Assembly (NCBI GenBank): GCA_046296295.1
Contig: JBKBLG010000019.1
Coordinates: forward strand, 1-38,345
From: UBA10646 sp046296295
GTDB taxonomy: Bacteria; Bacteroidota; Bacteroidia; Chitinophagales; Chitinophagaceae
Direction: 5' to 3'
DNA length: 38,345 nt
Part shown: in pieces, positions 8,107 through 16,878 of the stretch
How positions within the stretch are numbered: the first letter of the stretch is position 1
Layout: each line of letters begins with the position of its first letter
Position numbers and translations under genes: made by a program
Notes under the pieces: generated by a model
What the model was told of the DNA's origin: nothing
Database searches by the model: none
Seen by the model: only the letters and a program-made list of their open reading frames with translations

Positions 8107-9336
8107 ATGGCTCAGATTGCTCCATTCAAAGCATTACGTCCGCAAGCACCATTTGCCAAGCAAGTAGCTAGTCGCCCTTACGATGTACTCAACAGCAGCG
8201 AAGCAAGAATAGAAGCCCAAGGCAATCCAAACAGTTTTTTACATGTAACTAAAAGTGAAATTAGCCTACCCGAAGGTATCGATATTCATAGTACACCAGT
8301 ATATGAAGCAGCAAAACAAAACCTAGAAGCATTCATCAAAAGAGAAATATTATTTCGCGAAAGCAAGCCTTGTTATTACATCTACCAACTTGTTATGAAT
8401 GGCCGTAGCCAAACAGGCTTAGTGTGTGTAAGCAGTGTTGCCGATTACGAAAACAATATCATCAAAAAACACGAATTCACACGCCCCGAAAAAGAACAAG
8501 ACCGAATCAATCATATCGCAACCACCAAAGCACAAACGGGTAATGTTTTTTTAGCATATAGAGCTATCAACACCATTGATACCATTATTGAACATTGGAA
8601 GCAACATAAAACTGCTGTGTACGATTTTATAGCCGACGATAACATTCAACACACCATTTGGGTGGTAAATGATGAAGCAGTTATTGCACAAATAACCGAT
8701 GTATTTGCCACACAAGTACCTTGCACTTATATAGCCGATGGCCACCACCGTGCAGCAAGCGCAGCCAAAGTGAAAAACGCATTAGGCAACCAAGCCGCGG
8801 CAGGTGCAAATTATTTTCTTACCACATTGTTCCCAAGCAATCAGTTGCACATTATGGATTATAACCGTGTGGTTAAAGACCTCAACGGCCATACACCAGC
8901 AAGCATACTTGCAGCCCTCGCAACTCATTTTACCGTAAGTGAAGCCAGCGAAGCTGTTAAACCCAACAGCTTACACGAATTTGGCATGTATTTAGCTAAC
9001 AAATGGTATCGCCTTACGGCAAATGAAGGAAGCTATAGCAACGACCCTATCGGCGTGTTAGATGTAACCATTTTGCAAGAGAAAATTCTCACCCCCATTC
9101 TTGGCGTTGGCGACCCGCGTACAGATAAGCGTATCGATTTTGTAGGCGGCATCCGAGGCTTAGGCGAATTAGAAAAAAGAGTGAACAGTGGCGATATGGC
9201 AATTGCATTTAGCTTATATCCGGTAAGCATCGATCAGCTTTTTGATATTGCCGATAGCGGCAATGTAATGCCACCTAAGAGCACTTGGTTCGAACCCAAA
9301 TTACGTGACGGACTATTAACACACTTGATAGATTAA
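8107..9336 (+). CDS. DUF1015 family protein
   Basis: This 409-residue cytosolic protein covers the whole DUF1015 domain: 'ASRPYDVLNSSEA' near the N-terminus and the hallmark ADGHHR ('YIADGHHRAASA') in the middle. The family is regularly found beside serine-pathway genes, as here after serC. The DGHHR region recalls the ParB/sulfiredoxin-fold free-serine kinases (SerK, SbnI), so a role in serine or phosphoserine metabolism is a reasonable inference but is not shown. One hairpin-word copy is read as R-L-T-A-N-E (9011-9024). The stop is one base before the ATG of the next gene. Confidence 0.88.
   Translation: MAQIAPFKALRPQAPFAKQVASRPYDVLNSSEARIEAQGNPNSFLHVTKSEISLPEGIDIHSTPVYEAAKQNLEAFIKREILFRESKPCYYIYQLVMNGRSQTGLVCVSSVADYENNIIKKHEFTRPEKEQDRINHIATTKAQTGNVFLAYRAINTIDTIIEHWKQHKTAVYDFIADDNIQHTIWVVNDEAVIAQITDVFATQVPCTYIADGHHRAASAAKVKNALGNQAAAGANYFLTTLFPSNQLHIMDYNRVVKDLNGHTPASILAALATHFTVSEASEAVKPNSLHEFGMYLANKWYRLTANEGSYSNDPIGVLDVTILQEKILTPILGVGDPRTDKRIDFVGGIRGLGELEKRVNSGDMAIAFSLYPVSIDQLFDIADSGNVMPPKSTWFEPKLRDGLLTHLID
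9011..9024 (-). repeat. Hairpin word, exact (G-C outer pair)
   Basis: Inside the DUF1015 gene, read R-L-T-A-N-E. Confidence 0.9.
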
Positions 9337-9337
9337 T

Positions 9338-10345
9338 ATGATGCGTTTTTTACTACTTTTTCTCCTGCAAGTAACATGCATTACATGGGTTAGTAATGCA
9401 CAGCCATACGATACCGTATTGTATCAAAAAGCCAACAACTTTTTAATGCAAGGCGATTACGATAATGCATTGATGCTGTTCAAAAAACTGGCAACTACAA
9501 CACCAACTAATTACGAAGTTGTAAAAACTTATGTGTTCGCATCGCAACTAAGAAGCGATTTCACTACAGCATTACAATACGGCGAACCATTGCTCAAATC
9601 AGCCCAAGCCGATGATCAATTATATCAGATAATGGCGGCGGTATATAATGGCATTGGTGAAAATAAAAAAGTAGAAAAAACCTACAAAGAAGGCATTCAG
9701 CGCTTTCCTAATAGCGGAAAGCTATATGCCGAATTAGGCGAATGGTATGCTAGCCAAAAGAAAGAAAATGTTGCTATTGCTACATGGGAGCGAGGTATTG
9801 CGTTTGCACCCCAAGAAGCCAATAACTACTATTACGCTACCAAGTACTATGCAACATTCCACCAACCATTTTGGGTTATTATTTATGGCGAAGTATTCGT
9901 AAATATTGATAAGCTAAGTAACAGAAATACCGAAGTACGCAAGCTCATCATAGATGCGTATAAACAGTTGCTAAGCAACCCAAAACTATTACAAGCTGCG
10001 GCAGCACAAAGCAGTTTTGCACAAGCACAACTTACAACCTTTTGGGAGCAGCGAAACCGCTTTAATGAAGGCATAACACCCGAAGTTATTGCAGAAGTAC
10101 GTGAACTGCTGCTAGCCGATTGGCAACGAAATCAATATACCAACAAAACACCTTGGCACATCATTAATTGGTGGATTACATTACAACAACAATCGTACTT
10201 AAAAGCTTATAATAAATGGTTACTAGGTGCTTACGGTAGTTATGACCAATGGCAGCAACAAAATCCAACAGAAGCCAATAACTTTTGGAAATGGATGCGA
10301 AGCAACGTTTACAAAGTACCATCAGCACAATACTACCACAATTAA
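9338..10345 (+). CDS. Exported TPR-like protein
   Basis: This 335-residue protein starts with a signal peptide (MMRFLLLFLLQVTCITWVSNAQ). The next 150 residues look like TPR helices: 'ANNFLMQGDYDNALMLFKKL', then a repeat-like 'YNGIGENKKVEKTYKEGIQRFP' and 'LGEWYASQKKENVAIATWERG'. The C-terminal part is not recognised. It is the third gene of the serC-DUF1015 operon, with one base between the genes; initiation could also be at the adjacent ATG 9341. The specific role is unknown. A perfect 18-bp palindrome covers its stop codon. Confidence 0.75.
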   Translation: MMRFLLLFLLQVTCITWVSNAQPYDTVLYQKANNFLMQGDYDNALMLFKKLATTTPTNYEVVKTYVFASQLRSDFTTALQYGEPLLKSAQADDQLYQIMAAVYNGIGENKKVEKTYKEGIQRFPNSGKLYAELGEWYASQKKENVAIATWERGIAFAPQEANNYYYATKYYATFHQPFWVIIYGEVFVNIDKLSNRNTEVRKLIIDAYKQLLSNPKLLQAAAAQSSFAQAQLTTFWEQRNRFNEGITPEVIAEVRELLLADWQRNQYTNKTPWHIINWWITLQQQSYLKAYNKWLLGAYGSYDQWQQQNPTEANNFWKWMRSNVYKVPSAQYYHN

Positions 10346-10380
10346 TAGCAAAGGGTTGCGTTGCAACCCTTTGCTATTAA
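10342..10380 (+). terminator. Perfect 18-bp palindrome over the stop codon of the serC operon
   Basis: Bases 10342-10359 pair perfectly with 10363-10380 around a GTT loop. The stop codon of the TPR-like gene is in the left arm. No strong T-run follows, so it may act as an mRNA 3'-end stabiliser or a poor terminator. Confidence 0.55.
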
Positions 10381-10483
10381 GAACAGTTAGGTGATCAAAA
10401 ATACCCAAATGTAGCTTCGTTGCTACGCTCAGTTCAACAGTTACAACCACTATCGTCAAAAAAACTAAAAAAATTATTTTTAA

Positions 10484-10506
10484 AAACTAAAAATATTAGT
10501 ATTTTG
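10484..10506 (+). promoter_or_regulatory. Possible promoter and operator of the XRE/S24 regulator
   Basis: A short inverted repeat ACTA-N7-TAGT (10486-10500) abuts TATTTTG (10500-10506), a near match to the Bacteroidota -7 element, 20 bases before the start codon. The sequence AAACTAAAAA occurs twice (10463 and 10484). Autorepression is inferred from the regulator type. Confidence 0.3.
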
Positions 10507-10525
10507 CCGCTAAATCAATTAGCGT

Positions 10526-11281
10526 ATGAGTTACGCAGGTAAAAATTTTAAGTATTTACGCAAGCTTCGTGGTTGGACCCAAGAAGAATTTGCCATCAAA
10601 CTCAACATCAAACGCAGCCTAGTAGGTGCGTATGAAGAAGAACGTGCCGAGCCCCGCCTCGAAGTGCTCGAACAATTAAGCAGTCTTTTCAAACTAAGTC
10701 TTGATACACTTTTACTGCAAGACTTAGCAGCAGAAAATACAGGTAGTAGCTACCTCGAAAAACGCCGTATGCTTAAAAACACTGGCGAAGCACAACTTAT
10801 TCAATTTGTTCCTGTAAAAGCTGCCGCCGGTTACCTTACGGGCTACGCCGATCCTGAATTTATTGATGAATTGAACACTTTTACCCTACCTATGCTAGCA
10901 CCAGGCCAATACAGAGCTTTTGAAATTGTTGGCGATAGTATGCTACCAACCCCAAGTGGCAGTGTTATCGTAGGTGAAAAAATACAAGGCTTAGAAGATG
11001 TTAAAAATAACTACGCCTACATTATAGTTAGTCGCTCCGAAGGCATCGTATACAAGCGAGTACAACGTAACAACAAGCAAAAAGCTAAAGTTACTTTAGT
11101 AAGCGATAACCCTATTTATGAGCCTTACCAGGTGAATACTGAAGATATACTAGAGCTTTGGCAGGCACAAATGGTGATATCTAAAGCCGCAGCTCAACCA
11201 CGTTGGGATATGAATCAACTTGGCAGCTTGGTAAGCAACTTACAAGAGCAAGTAACTACGCTTAAAAAGAAGTTGAATTAA
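10526..11281 (+). CDS. XRE-family regulator with S24/LexA-like peptidase domain
   Basis: This 251-residue protein has an N-terminal helix-turn-helix of the XRE type (residues ~7-62, 'GWTQEEFAIKLNIKRSLVGAYE'). A LexA/CI-like S24 domain follows. The catalytic Ser138 is in 'GDSMLP', Lys177 is in 'GIVYKRV', and an Ala-Gly pair at 101-102 ('VKAAAGYL') sits where such proteins cleave themselves. Known relatives are phage repressors and SOS regulators; here no phage genes are near. It could be a damage-responsive regulator of unknown targets. A coiled-coil-like tail ('LVSNLQEQVTTLKKKLN') may help dimerisation. It is a single gene with a strong terminator behind it. Confidence 0.85.
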   Translation: MSYAGKNFKYLRKLRGWTQEEFAIKLNIKRSLVGAYEEERAEPRLEVLEQLSSLFKLSLDTLLLQDLAAENTGSSYLEKRRMLKNTGEAQLIQFVPVKAAAGYLTGYADPEFIDELNTFTLPMLAPGQYRAFEIVGDSMLPTPSGSVIVGEKIQGLEDVKNNYAYIIVSRSEGIVYKRVQRNNKQKAKVTLVSDNPIYEPYQVNTEDILELWQAQMVISKAAAQPRWDMNQLGSLVSNLQEQVTTLKKKLN

Positions 11282-11341
11282 GTTGAACTAAAATATTCCA
11301 TTGAGCTATGATGGAGTGGATGGGTTAGTAATAAATGCGAG

Positions 11342-11372
11342 TTGGGCCGCCGAAGGCGGCCCAATACTTTTA
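11342..11372 (+). terminator. Terminator of the XRE/S24 gene
   Basis: TTGGGCCGCC (11342-11351), loop GAA, then GGCGGCCCAA (11355-11364) form a perfect 10-bp GC-rich stem followed by a T-rich tract. It also lies downstream of the convergent M14 gene. Confidence 0.85.
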
Positions 11373-11417
11373 TACTCAATAGATGCCTGTAACCTAATAA
11401 GTACGGCAAATAGAACC

Positions 11418-13142
11418 TTAATCTACTAACCTAAAAACCGGATATTGCATGTGTACCTGCTCATACCAAGGGCTTTGCTGATACACAAAATAAAGCTGTG
11501 CACTTGCATCTTTAGCAAAAGCAGCATCTTCCCTTTTTTTGGTTTCTAAAGCCGCTTTTACAGTTGGATTCTCTTGTAAAAATTGTGATGCTATATCTTC
11601 CCATCTATAATCGCTATAGCCTTCTTTTTGTTGTAAAATGGCATCAAAAAAATTCCAGCTAAAAAAGCTATCATCACCTAAAGGTTCTAAAGTTTCTACT
11701 ACATAACGGTCCGTCCATTTACCGCAAGGTATTACCCAATCACCTTTACGAAAATGCATTTCTAATTGTTTTGTAACCAGTTTGATATTCGTATTTCGAT
11801 GATGCTTTTCGTACGGCTTACTACTACTTTGATACTGCTGAATGTAGTAAGCTGCCACTCTAATAACAGTATCGTTCTTTAGCCGATACATGGCTACACC
11901 ATTGGCTTGTAGCCGATCTACAACCTGATGCCAACCTTGCGGTAAAAGATATGCCTTGGGCTTTGTAACGAGCACATTGGGCTGATAATAATTGTGAAAA
12001 AGCACCTCTCTTTCGTAAGGCTTATTATGATTATACCTAATACGTTGCATACCTGTTACTTCACTTAAAATGGTATCTACAGCGTACCCTTTGAATGTAA
12101 TGATTTGATGTTTTGAGGTATCTAGTTTCCATGTTAATGGATACACTTGTTGTTGTGCTATTTGTTGCCGTTGCTGTGTTACTACATGCACTATTTCACT
12201 TGCTTTTGCACCAGCTAACCGAATAATACTAAGCATAAAATCGTACGTACTTTGTACCCTTTTGGGGTAAGGTTTTAACATATGCGTTTCGGGCGTGAAG
12301 CCAATTGTACCGAATAATGTTGTATAACCACAACTGTAACGTGGTAAATCAAAAAAAGCAGGCCAGCCTTTTTGTGGTAATGCAGTTTCAAAATTCACAT
12401 ATGGTATGATAGGCCACCCTAAGCTTTTCATCTGTTCATACAAAGCAGGCTCTAAACTTTCGTGTAAGTACTTGCCCGCTACACCCCCCAACTTGCTGTG
12501 TTGTGTTGATAACAAAGTGAAGGTATGTTGATAATCGGCACCATCGCTTACATGATTATCTATAAAAACATGTGGCTTTAAAGTATGAAAAATACGAGCA
12601 AAGGCAAAGGCATCTTTACTATCCATTTTAATGAAATCGCGGTTCAAATCGAGGTTTTGGGCATTGCCCCTGAAGCCATAAGCGATAGGCCCATTTTGAT
12701 TCACACGACTAAAACTACCTCTATTCAATGCACCTCCAATATTGTATATGGGTATAATTGCAAGTATCATATTGTTGGGTAAGTGTACTTTTCCGGCAGC
12801 AATATTTCTTGCTAAAAGCATACTTGCATCAATACCATCGGGCTCACCGGGATGAATGCCATTGTTCACCAACACTACTAATTTACCCGTAAGGGCAACT
12901 TTTTTTATATCCACCTTTTGACTGCTCAACACTACTAAGTGTAAGGGCTCTCCCGCATCGGTAGTATCGAAACAATGCAACTGAACTTTAGCACTTTGCT
13001 TCGCCAATTGTTGGTAAAATTGTATACACTGCTCGTACGTAGCCGTTGCTTTACCATCGGATGTTTCAAAAATAGTGGTGAGATTTTGTGCCCAAGCAAG
13101 ATTTATTAAAAAAAGTTGAAGTAGTGTTAATAGTTTTTTCAT
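11418..13142 (-). CDS. Exported M14-family zinc carboxypeptidase
   Basis: This 574-residue protein has a signal peptide (MKKLLTLLQLFLINLAWAQN). M14 zinc ligands are visible: H97 and E100 in 'GIHPGEPDG' and H197 in 'IDNHVSDG'. The likely catalytic Glu is E285 in 'FTPETHML'. 'LNRDF' (about 166-170) fits the substrate-binding region. The ~250-residue C-terminal part is not recognised and may be a beta-rich accessory domain. The family removes C-terminal residues from peptides, here outside the cytoplasm. The gene is divergent from the response regulator with only 34 bases between start codons. Two good hairpin-word copies (11717, 12881) and one weaker one (11935) lie within it. Confidence 0.88.
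   Translation of the reverse strand: MKKLLTLLQLFLINLAWAQNLTTIFETSDGKATATYEQCIQFYQQLAKQSAKVQLHCFDTTDAGEPLHLVVLSSQKVDIKKVALTGKLVVLVNNGIHPGEPDGIDASMLLARNIAAGKVHLPNNMILAIIPIYNIGGALNRGSFSRVNQNGPIAYGFRGNAQNLDLNRDFIKMDSKDAFAFARIFHTLKPHVFIDNHVSDGADYQHTFTLLSTQHSKLGGVAGKYLHESLEPALYEQMKSLGWPIIPYVNFETALPQKGWPAFFDLPRYSCGYTTLFGTIGFTPETHMLKPYPKRVQSTYDFMLSIIRLAGAKASEIVHVVTQQRQQIAQQQVYPLTWKLDTSKHQIITFKGYAVDTILSEVTGMQRIRYNHNKPYEREVLFHNYYQPNVLVTKPKAYLLPQGWHQVVDRLQANGVAMYRLKNDTVIRVAAYYIQQYQSSSKPYEKHHRNTNIKLVTKQLEMHFRKGDWVIPCGKWTDRYVVETLEPLGDDSFFSWNFFDAILQQKEGYSDYRWEDIASQFLQENPTVKAALETKKREDAAFAKDASAQLYFVYQQSPWYEQVHMQYPVFRLVD
11717..11730 (+). repeat. Hairpin word, GCAA loop
   Basis: Inside the M14 gene, whose strand reads it as I-P-C-G-K, a reading not used elsewhere. 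Confidence 0.75.
12881..12895 (+). repeat. Hairpin word variant, CCC/GGG stem
   Basis: ATTTA-CCC-GTAA-GGG: one extra C on the left is matched by one extra G on the right. Inside the M14 gene, read A-L-T-G-K. Confidence 0.7.
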
Positions 13143-13176
13143 TACTTTAAATCGTTTTTGTAAACACTACAAAGTA

Positions 13177-13875
13177 ATGGAAAACGCATACCGAATACTC
13201 ATTGCTGAGGATGAACCTAAACTCAGCCAAATTATTCAGGAAGAACTTACCCGCAAAGGTTACCAAGCCGATGTAGCTTACGATGGTGCTGTAGCTGAAA
13301 AAATGTTCGCACAACACAGCTATCACTTGGTGCTATTAGATATTAATCTTCCTTATAAAAACGGACTTGCTCTTTGCAAAGAGTTTCGGGAAAAAAACAG
13401 TCAGATACCTATTATTATGCTCACTGCACTCGGAGAAATTCAAGATAAAGTAGATGCTTTTAATCTTGGTGCTGATGATTACATTGTTAAACCTTTTCAC
13501 TTCGATGAATTATTAGCACGCATTCGTGTATTTCTAAAACGAGCCGATAACCATAGTGAAATCAAGGAAAAAATTATTGTTGCCGACCTTGAAATAGACA
13601 TGGAAAATAAAACCGTTACAAGAGCTGGAAAAAACATTAACCTTACGGCAAAAGAATTCGCATTGTTGGTATTACTTAGCCATAATAAAGGCAAGGTTAT
13701 TAGCAAGCAAGATATTTTAGAAAAAGTATGGGATTTAAGCTTCGATACTGGCACCAACACCATTGAAGTATATATCAGTTTCTTACGCAATAAAATTGAC
13801 AAGCCATTTGAACAAAAACTCATTCACACCAAACCGGGCTTTGGTTATTACGTGAGAGAAACGCCTTTGATGTAA
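13177..13875 (+). CDS. OmpR/PhoB-family response regulator
   Basis: This 232-residue regulator has a receiver domain at residues 1-120 with the acidic pocket E11/D12, phospho-acceptor D55 in 'LLDINLP' and K105 in 'YIVKPF'. A winged-helix DNA-binding domain follows (about 128-228; 'LTAKEFALLVLLSHNKGKV'). Its stop codon overlaps the start of the histidine kinase gene (TAATG), so the two form a two-component pair. The stimulus and target genes are not shown by the sequence. The LTAKEF codons make a near-match to the hairpin word at 13641, but that peptide is conserved in the family anyway. Confidence 0.95.
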   Translation: MENAYRILIAEDEPKLSQIIQEELTRKGYQADVAYDGAVAEKMFAQHSYHLVLLDINLPYKNGLALCKEFREKNSQIPIIMLTALGEIQDKVDAFNLGADDYIVKPFHFDELLARIRVFLKRADNHSEIKEKIIVADLEIDMENKTVTRAGKNINLTAKEFALLVLLSHNKGKVISKQDILEKVWDLSFDTGTNTIEVYISFLRNKIDKPFEQKLIHTKPGFGYYVRETPLM

Positions 13876-15236
13876 TGAATGCCAAATTAAGGTTCACCCT
13901 TATATTCTCTGCTTTAGTTTCAATCGTAGTGGTACTCAGTGGCACTACGATTTACTTTTTATATGCCCAAATAAGAAAACAAGTATTCAATGATAGGCTA
14001 ACAGCACAAGCCCAAAAAGTGCATGAGCAATATCGTTCATATATCGCTAATCCGAAAGAAACAGTAGGACAGATTAGTGATGACAATATGTTTGATTTAC
14101 GAATAGTAGTATTCAATAGTAATCTCGATAATGTTAAACTTCTTACGAATCAAAAAAGCGCCATCCGATTCAATCAATCGTTACTCTTTGAAATTCAAAA
14201 AAAACAGCGAGTTGCATTCAGCGATGATAAGCATGAATGTGTTGGCATCAGCTTCAATGATCCTAACTGTATCATACTCATTGGAGCATTTGATAAGTAC
14301 GGCCTAAGTAAGCAAGAGCAACTAAAACGCATCATCATTTTAGCTATTATAGGAGGTATTATATCTACTGCCATCATCGCATTTATTTTTATTGGTCAAA
14401 TAACCAAGCCGCTCAATAAGTTCAATAGTCAAATGGAACGTATTTCAGAAAGTAATTTGAATGAACGCATGCCATTGGCTAACTACGATACAGATTTAAA
14501 CAGAACAGCACAAGCATTTAATGCCATGCTTGATCGCTTACAGCAAGCTTTTGAATTTCAAAAAAGTTTTGTGCACCACGCAAGCCACGAATTACGCACG
14601 CCACTCGCTAGCATGTTATCGCATACAGAAGCAGCACTCAGTAGAGATGATTTAACCTTAGAAGAAGCAAAGAAAGTATTAGTAAGCCTTAAAGAAGATC
14701 AACAAGAAATGATTGATCTTACCAATAGCCTTTTACTACTCTCACAATATGCCAAGTTAACGTACAGTACAGACTGGCCACTGATACGAATAGATGAAAT
14801 TTTATATGAATTAATAACAGCTATTAAACGAGTATTTACGCAAGTGAATATTGCCTTAGAATTTGCACAAGTACCCGACGATGAAATGATGTTAAGCTTG
14901 CATGGTAACGATGCGCTGCTGCGTTCAGCTTTTCGAAACCTCATTAAAAACGCATATCAGTATAGCACCAACCAACGCATTGTAGTTACCATAGATGCCG
15001 ATGCACAATATTTTAAAATACATATCGATAACCAGGGGCAGCATGTAGCCCCAGCCGATCAAGAACGTTTATTCATTCCATTTTTCAGAGGTCAAAATGC
15101 ACAACGCAAAAAAGGATTTGGTTTAGGCTTAAGCATTGTAAAACGTATTGTTGAGCTACATCAGGGTACTATTCATTACACTGCCCTACCAGAAAATATC
15201 AATCGCTTTACAGTACAGTTCAAACGAATTAGTTAA
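13875..15236 (+). CDS. Sensor histidine kinase
   Basis: This 453-residue membrane kinase has a TM helix at about residues 10-32 and a periplasmic sensor of about 120 residues containing two cysteines (C122, C132). A second TM helix at about 154-174 is followed by a HAMP linker. The HisKA box has H238 in 'HHASHELRTPLA'. The HATPase_c domain shows an N box 'NLIKNAYQYS' and a G box 'GFGLGLSIVKRIV'. It is translationally coupled to the preceding response regulator, its likely partner. The overall form resembles heavy-metal or envelope-stress kinases, but no ligand can be assigned. Confidence 0.94.
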   Translation: MNAKLRFTLIFSALVSIVVVLSGTTIYFLYAQIRKQVFNDRLTAQAQKVHEQYRSYIANPKETVGQISDDNMFDLRIVVFNSNLDNVKLLTNQKSAIRFNQSLLFEIQKKQRVAFSDDKHECVGISFNDPNCIILIGAFDKYGLSKQEQLKRIIILAIIGGIISTAIIAFIFIGQITKPLNKFNSQMERISESNLNERMPLANYDTDLNRTAQAFNAMLDRLQQAFEFQKSFVHHASHELRTPLASMLSHTEAALSRDDLTLEEAKKVLVSLKEDQQEMIDLTNSLLLLSQYAKLTYSTDWPLIRIDEILYELITAIKRVFTQVNIALEFAQVPDDEMMLSLHGNDALLRSAFRNLIKNAYQYSTNQRIVVTIDADAQYFKIHIDNQGQHVAPADQERLFIPFFRGQNAQRKKGFGLGLSIVKRIVELHQGTIHYTALPENINRFTVQFKRIS

Positions 15237-15260
15237 TACTTTACAGTAAAATAAAAACAC

Positions 15261-16163
15261 ATGCGTTATTTGATCATATTTTTAATAACTCTTGCGTGCA
15301 AATGTATTGCCTTTGCACAAGAAGCTACGCCAAGCTACGGACAAGTAATTCGCCATGCACAATTTCCTTCAAAATTTGTAAAATCTCGAAACATAGATGT
15401 ATGGCTACCTATAGGCTACAACCCACAAAAAAAATATGCAGTGTTATACATGCACGATGGTCAGAACTTGTTCGATACCACCATCACTTTTAATCATCAA
15501 GAGTGGGGTGTTGATGAGGCTTTATCTCAACTACAAGTTTCCAAAAAAATCAAAGATTGTATCGTAGTAGGCATTTGGAATACCACCCTCAGACGGCAAG
15601 AATATTACCCTAAAAAAGTATTTGATATGGTGCCTGATATTTGGAAAGATAGCTTGCGTAAAGATTTAGGCAACCCACAAGCAATACCACTGGGCGACGA
15701 CTATTTAAAATTTATGGTAACAGAACTAAAGCCATTTATCGATCATACTTACCCAACACTTACCGACAAAAGTAACACCTACGTTGCAGGTAGTAGCATG
15801 GGCGGTTTAATATCGATGTATGCCATGTGCGAATACCCTCAAGTATTTGGTGGTGCTGCCTGCTTATCAACACATTGGACAGGCTCTGTGTTCAGAAACG
15901 AACCTGCTATTGCGAAAGGCTTTATGCAATACCTCGAAAAGTATTTACCAAAACCCAATCAACACATTTGGTATTTTGATTATGGAACAGCAACCCTCGA
16001 TGCATGGTATGAGCCATATCAATTACAAGCTAATGAAATATTTAAAAAGAAAGGTTACAATAACAAACACTATCGCTGCCGTAAGTTTGAAGGTGCGGCC
16101 CACAACGAGGCTGCATGGCAAGCACGATTACCAGAGATATTTGCTTACCTTTTAGCGAAATAA
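15261..16163 (+). CDS. Exported esterase (Fes/esterase D-like alpha/beta hydrolase)
   Basis: This 300-residue protein has a signal peptide ending 'AFAQ'. It carries the alpha/beta-hydrolase nucleophile elbow G-S-S-M-G with Ser179, the early 'YMHDGQNLF' stretch typical of the putative esterase family (Esterase, PF00756), and a C-terminal His in 'GAAHNEAAW'. The substrate is unknown; relatives cleave carbohydrate esters or siderophores. It follows the two-component pair by 24 bases on the same strand, so it might be co-transcribed or a target, but no evidence decides this. A strong terminator follows. Confidence 0.88.
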   Translation: MRYLIIFLITLACKCIAFAQEATPSYGQVIRHAQFPSKFVKSRNIDVWLPIGYNPQKKYAVLYMHDGQNLFDTTITFNHQEWGVDEALSQLQVSKKIKDCIVVGIWNTTLRRQEYYPKKVFDMVPDIWKDSLRKDLGNPQAIPLGDDYLKFMVTELKPFIDHTYPTLTDKSNTYVAGSSMGGLISMYAMCEYPQVFGGAACLSTHWTGSVFRNEPAIAKGFMQYLEKYLPKPNQHIWYFDYGTATLDAWYEPYQLQANEIFKKKGYNNKHYRCRKFEGAAHNEAAWQARLPEIFAYLLAK

Positions 16164-16167
16164 ACAA

Positions 16168-16197
16168 AAATGGGAGCCAAATTGGCTCCCATTTTTT
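16168..16197. terminator. Bidirectional terminator between convergent genes
   Basis: AAATGGGAGCC (16168-16178) pairs with GGCTCCCATTT (16184-16194), flanked by A-run and T-run. It serves the esterase (+) and the small exported protein (-). Confidence 0.85.
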
Positions 16198-16216
16198 AAA
16201 AGCTATCATCCTCATA

Positions 16217-16738
16217 TTATTCTTTAATATCAATGCTATTGAAGAATAACTCTTTGTCTTTCAAATCTTTGCTATTACCAGTTGTATAAACTAAAGTAAT
16301 ACCATTTGCCTTATAAAAAATGGTTTTTGAATAGCCGGTTACAGTTTTGCCATCATCGGTAGTTGTTTTTGAAACATACTCGTAGAAGGTATATTTATCT
16401 TTATACTTACCATACTTTTCATCGATAATTTCATTCTTTCCATTACCAGAAAAGCCTGATTTAAACTGCGACTTAAACATATCTGTATCAACCATCGATT
16501 GTAGTGTAGCTTCATCTAATCCAAAATTGCCGAAGTTAATGTTCATAGCAGTGAACGTTGCACTATCCTTCGCTTTTGCAATGTACACTTCTTGTTGTTC
16601 GTTGCCTTGCTTTTCAAAGCCTGCTGGCAACTTCACACTAATTTCACTTGAAAGTGCTACAGTTTTCCATTCGTCAACCACAAAAGCTACAGCACTCAAC
16701 ATAAAGGCTACCAAAGGCAACCACATAAACTTTTTCAT
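16217..16738 (-). CDS. Small exported protein of unknown function
   Basis: The protein is 173 residues from the ATG at 16736-16738 (MKKFMWLPLVAFMLSAVAF), which starts a clear signal peptide; upstream in-frame extension is not signal-like. After the signal the protein looks like a single compact alpha/beta domain: 'ISVKLPAGFEKQGNEQQEVY', 'ATFTAMNINFGNFGLDEATL', then a Lys/Tyr-rich stretch with 'EYVSKTTTDDGKTVTGYSKT'. The pattern recalls PsbP/DcrB-like exported proteins, but I cannot assign it. It ends at a terminator shared with the convergent esterase. An exact hairpin-word copy lies 39 bases upstream of the start. Confidence 0.75.
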   Translation of the reverse strand: MKKFMWLPLVAFMLSAVAFVVDEWKTVALSSEISVKLPAGFEKQGNEQQEVYIAKAKDSATFTAMNINFGNFGLDEATLQSMVDTDMFKSQFKSGFSGNGKNEIIDEKYGKYKDKYTFYEYVSKTTTDDGKTVTGYSKTIFYKANGITLVYTTGNSKDLKDKELFFNSIDIKE

Positions 16739-16776
16739 GTAACGTAATTTGAAGTAAATGTAACAAAGCACTTTCA

Positions 16777-16790
16777 ATTTACCGTAAGGT
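16777..16790 (+). repeat. Hairpin word, exact
   Basis: A-T outer pair, 39 bases upstream of the start of the small exported protein. Confidence 0.9.
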
Positions 16791-16878
16791 TATCTTAGCT
16801 TTCTATGCTCAAAATATCGAACTTCGTAACCTACCAACAATTGAGGTTACTACTTTGGTATTCCTTTAAACCAGAAAT

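Noticed and set aside
8924..8941. CATTTTACCGTAAGTG in the DUF1015 gene
   Set aside because: The stem does not close (ACC/AGT) and the spacing is shifted by one; treated as chance or decay.
13640..13653. Near-copy of the hairpin word (CCTTACGGCAAAA) in the response regulator
   Set aside because: It encodes L-T-A-K-E-F, which is conserved in OmpR-family regulators, so protein conservation explains it.
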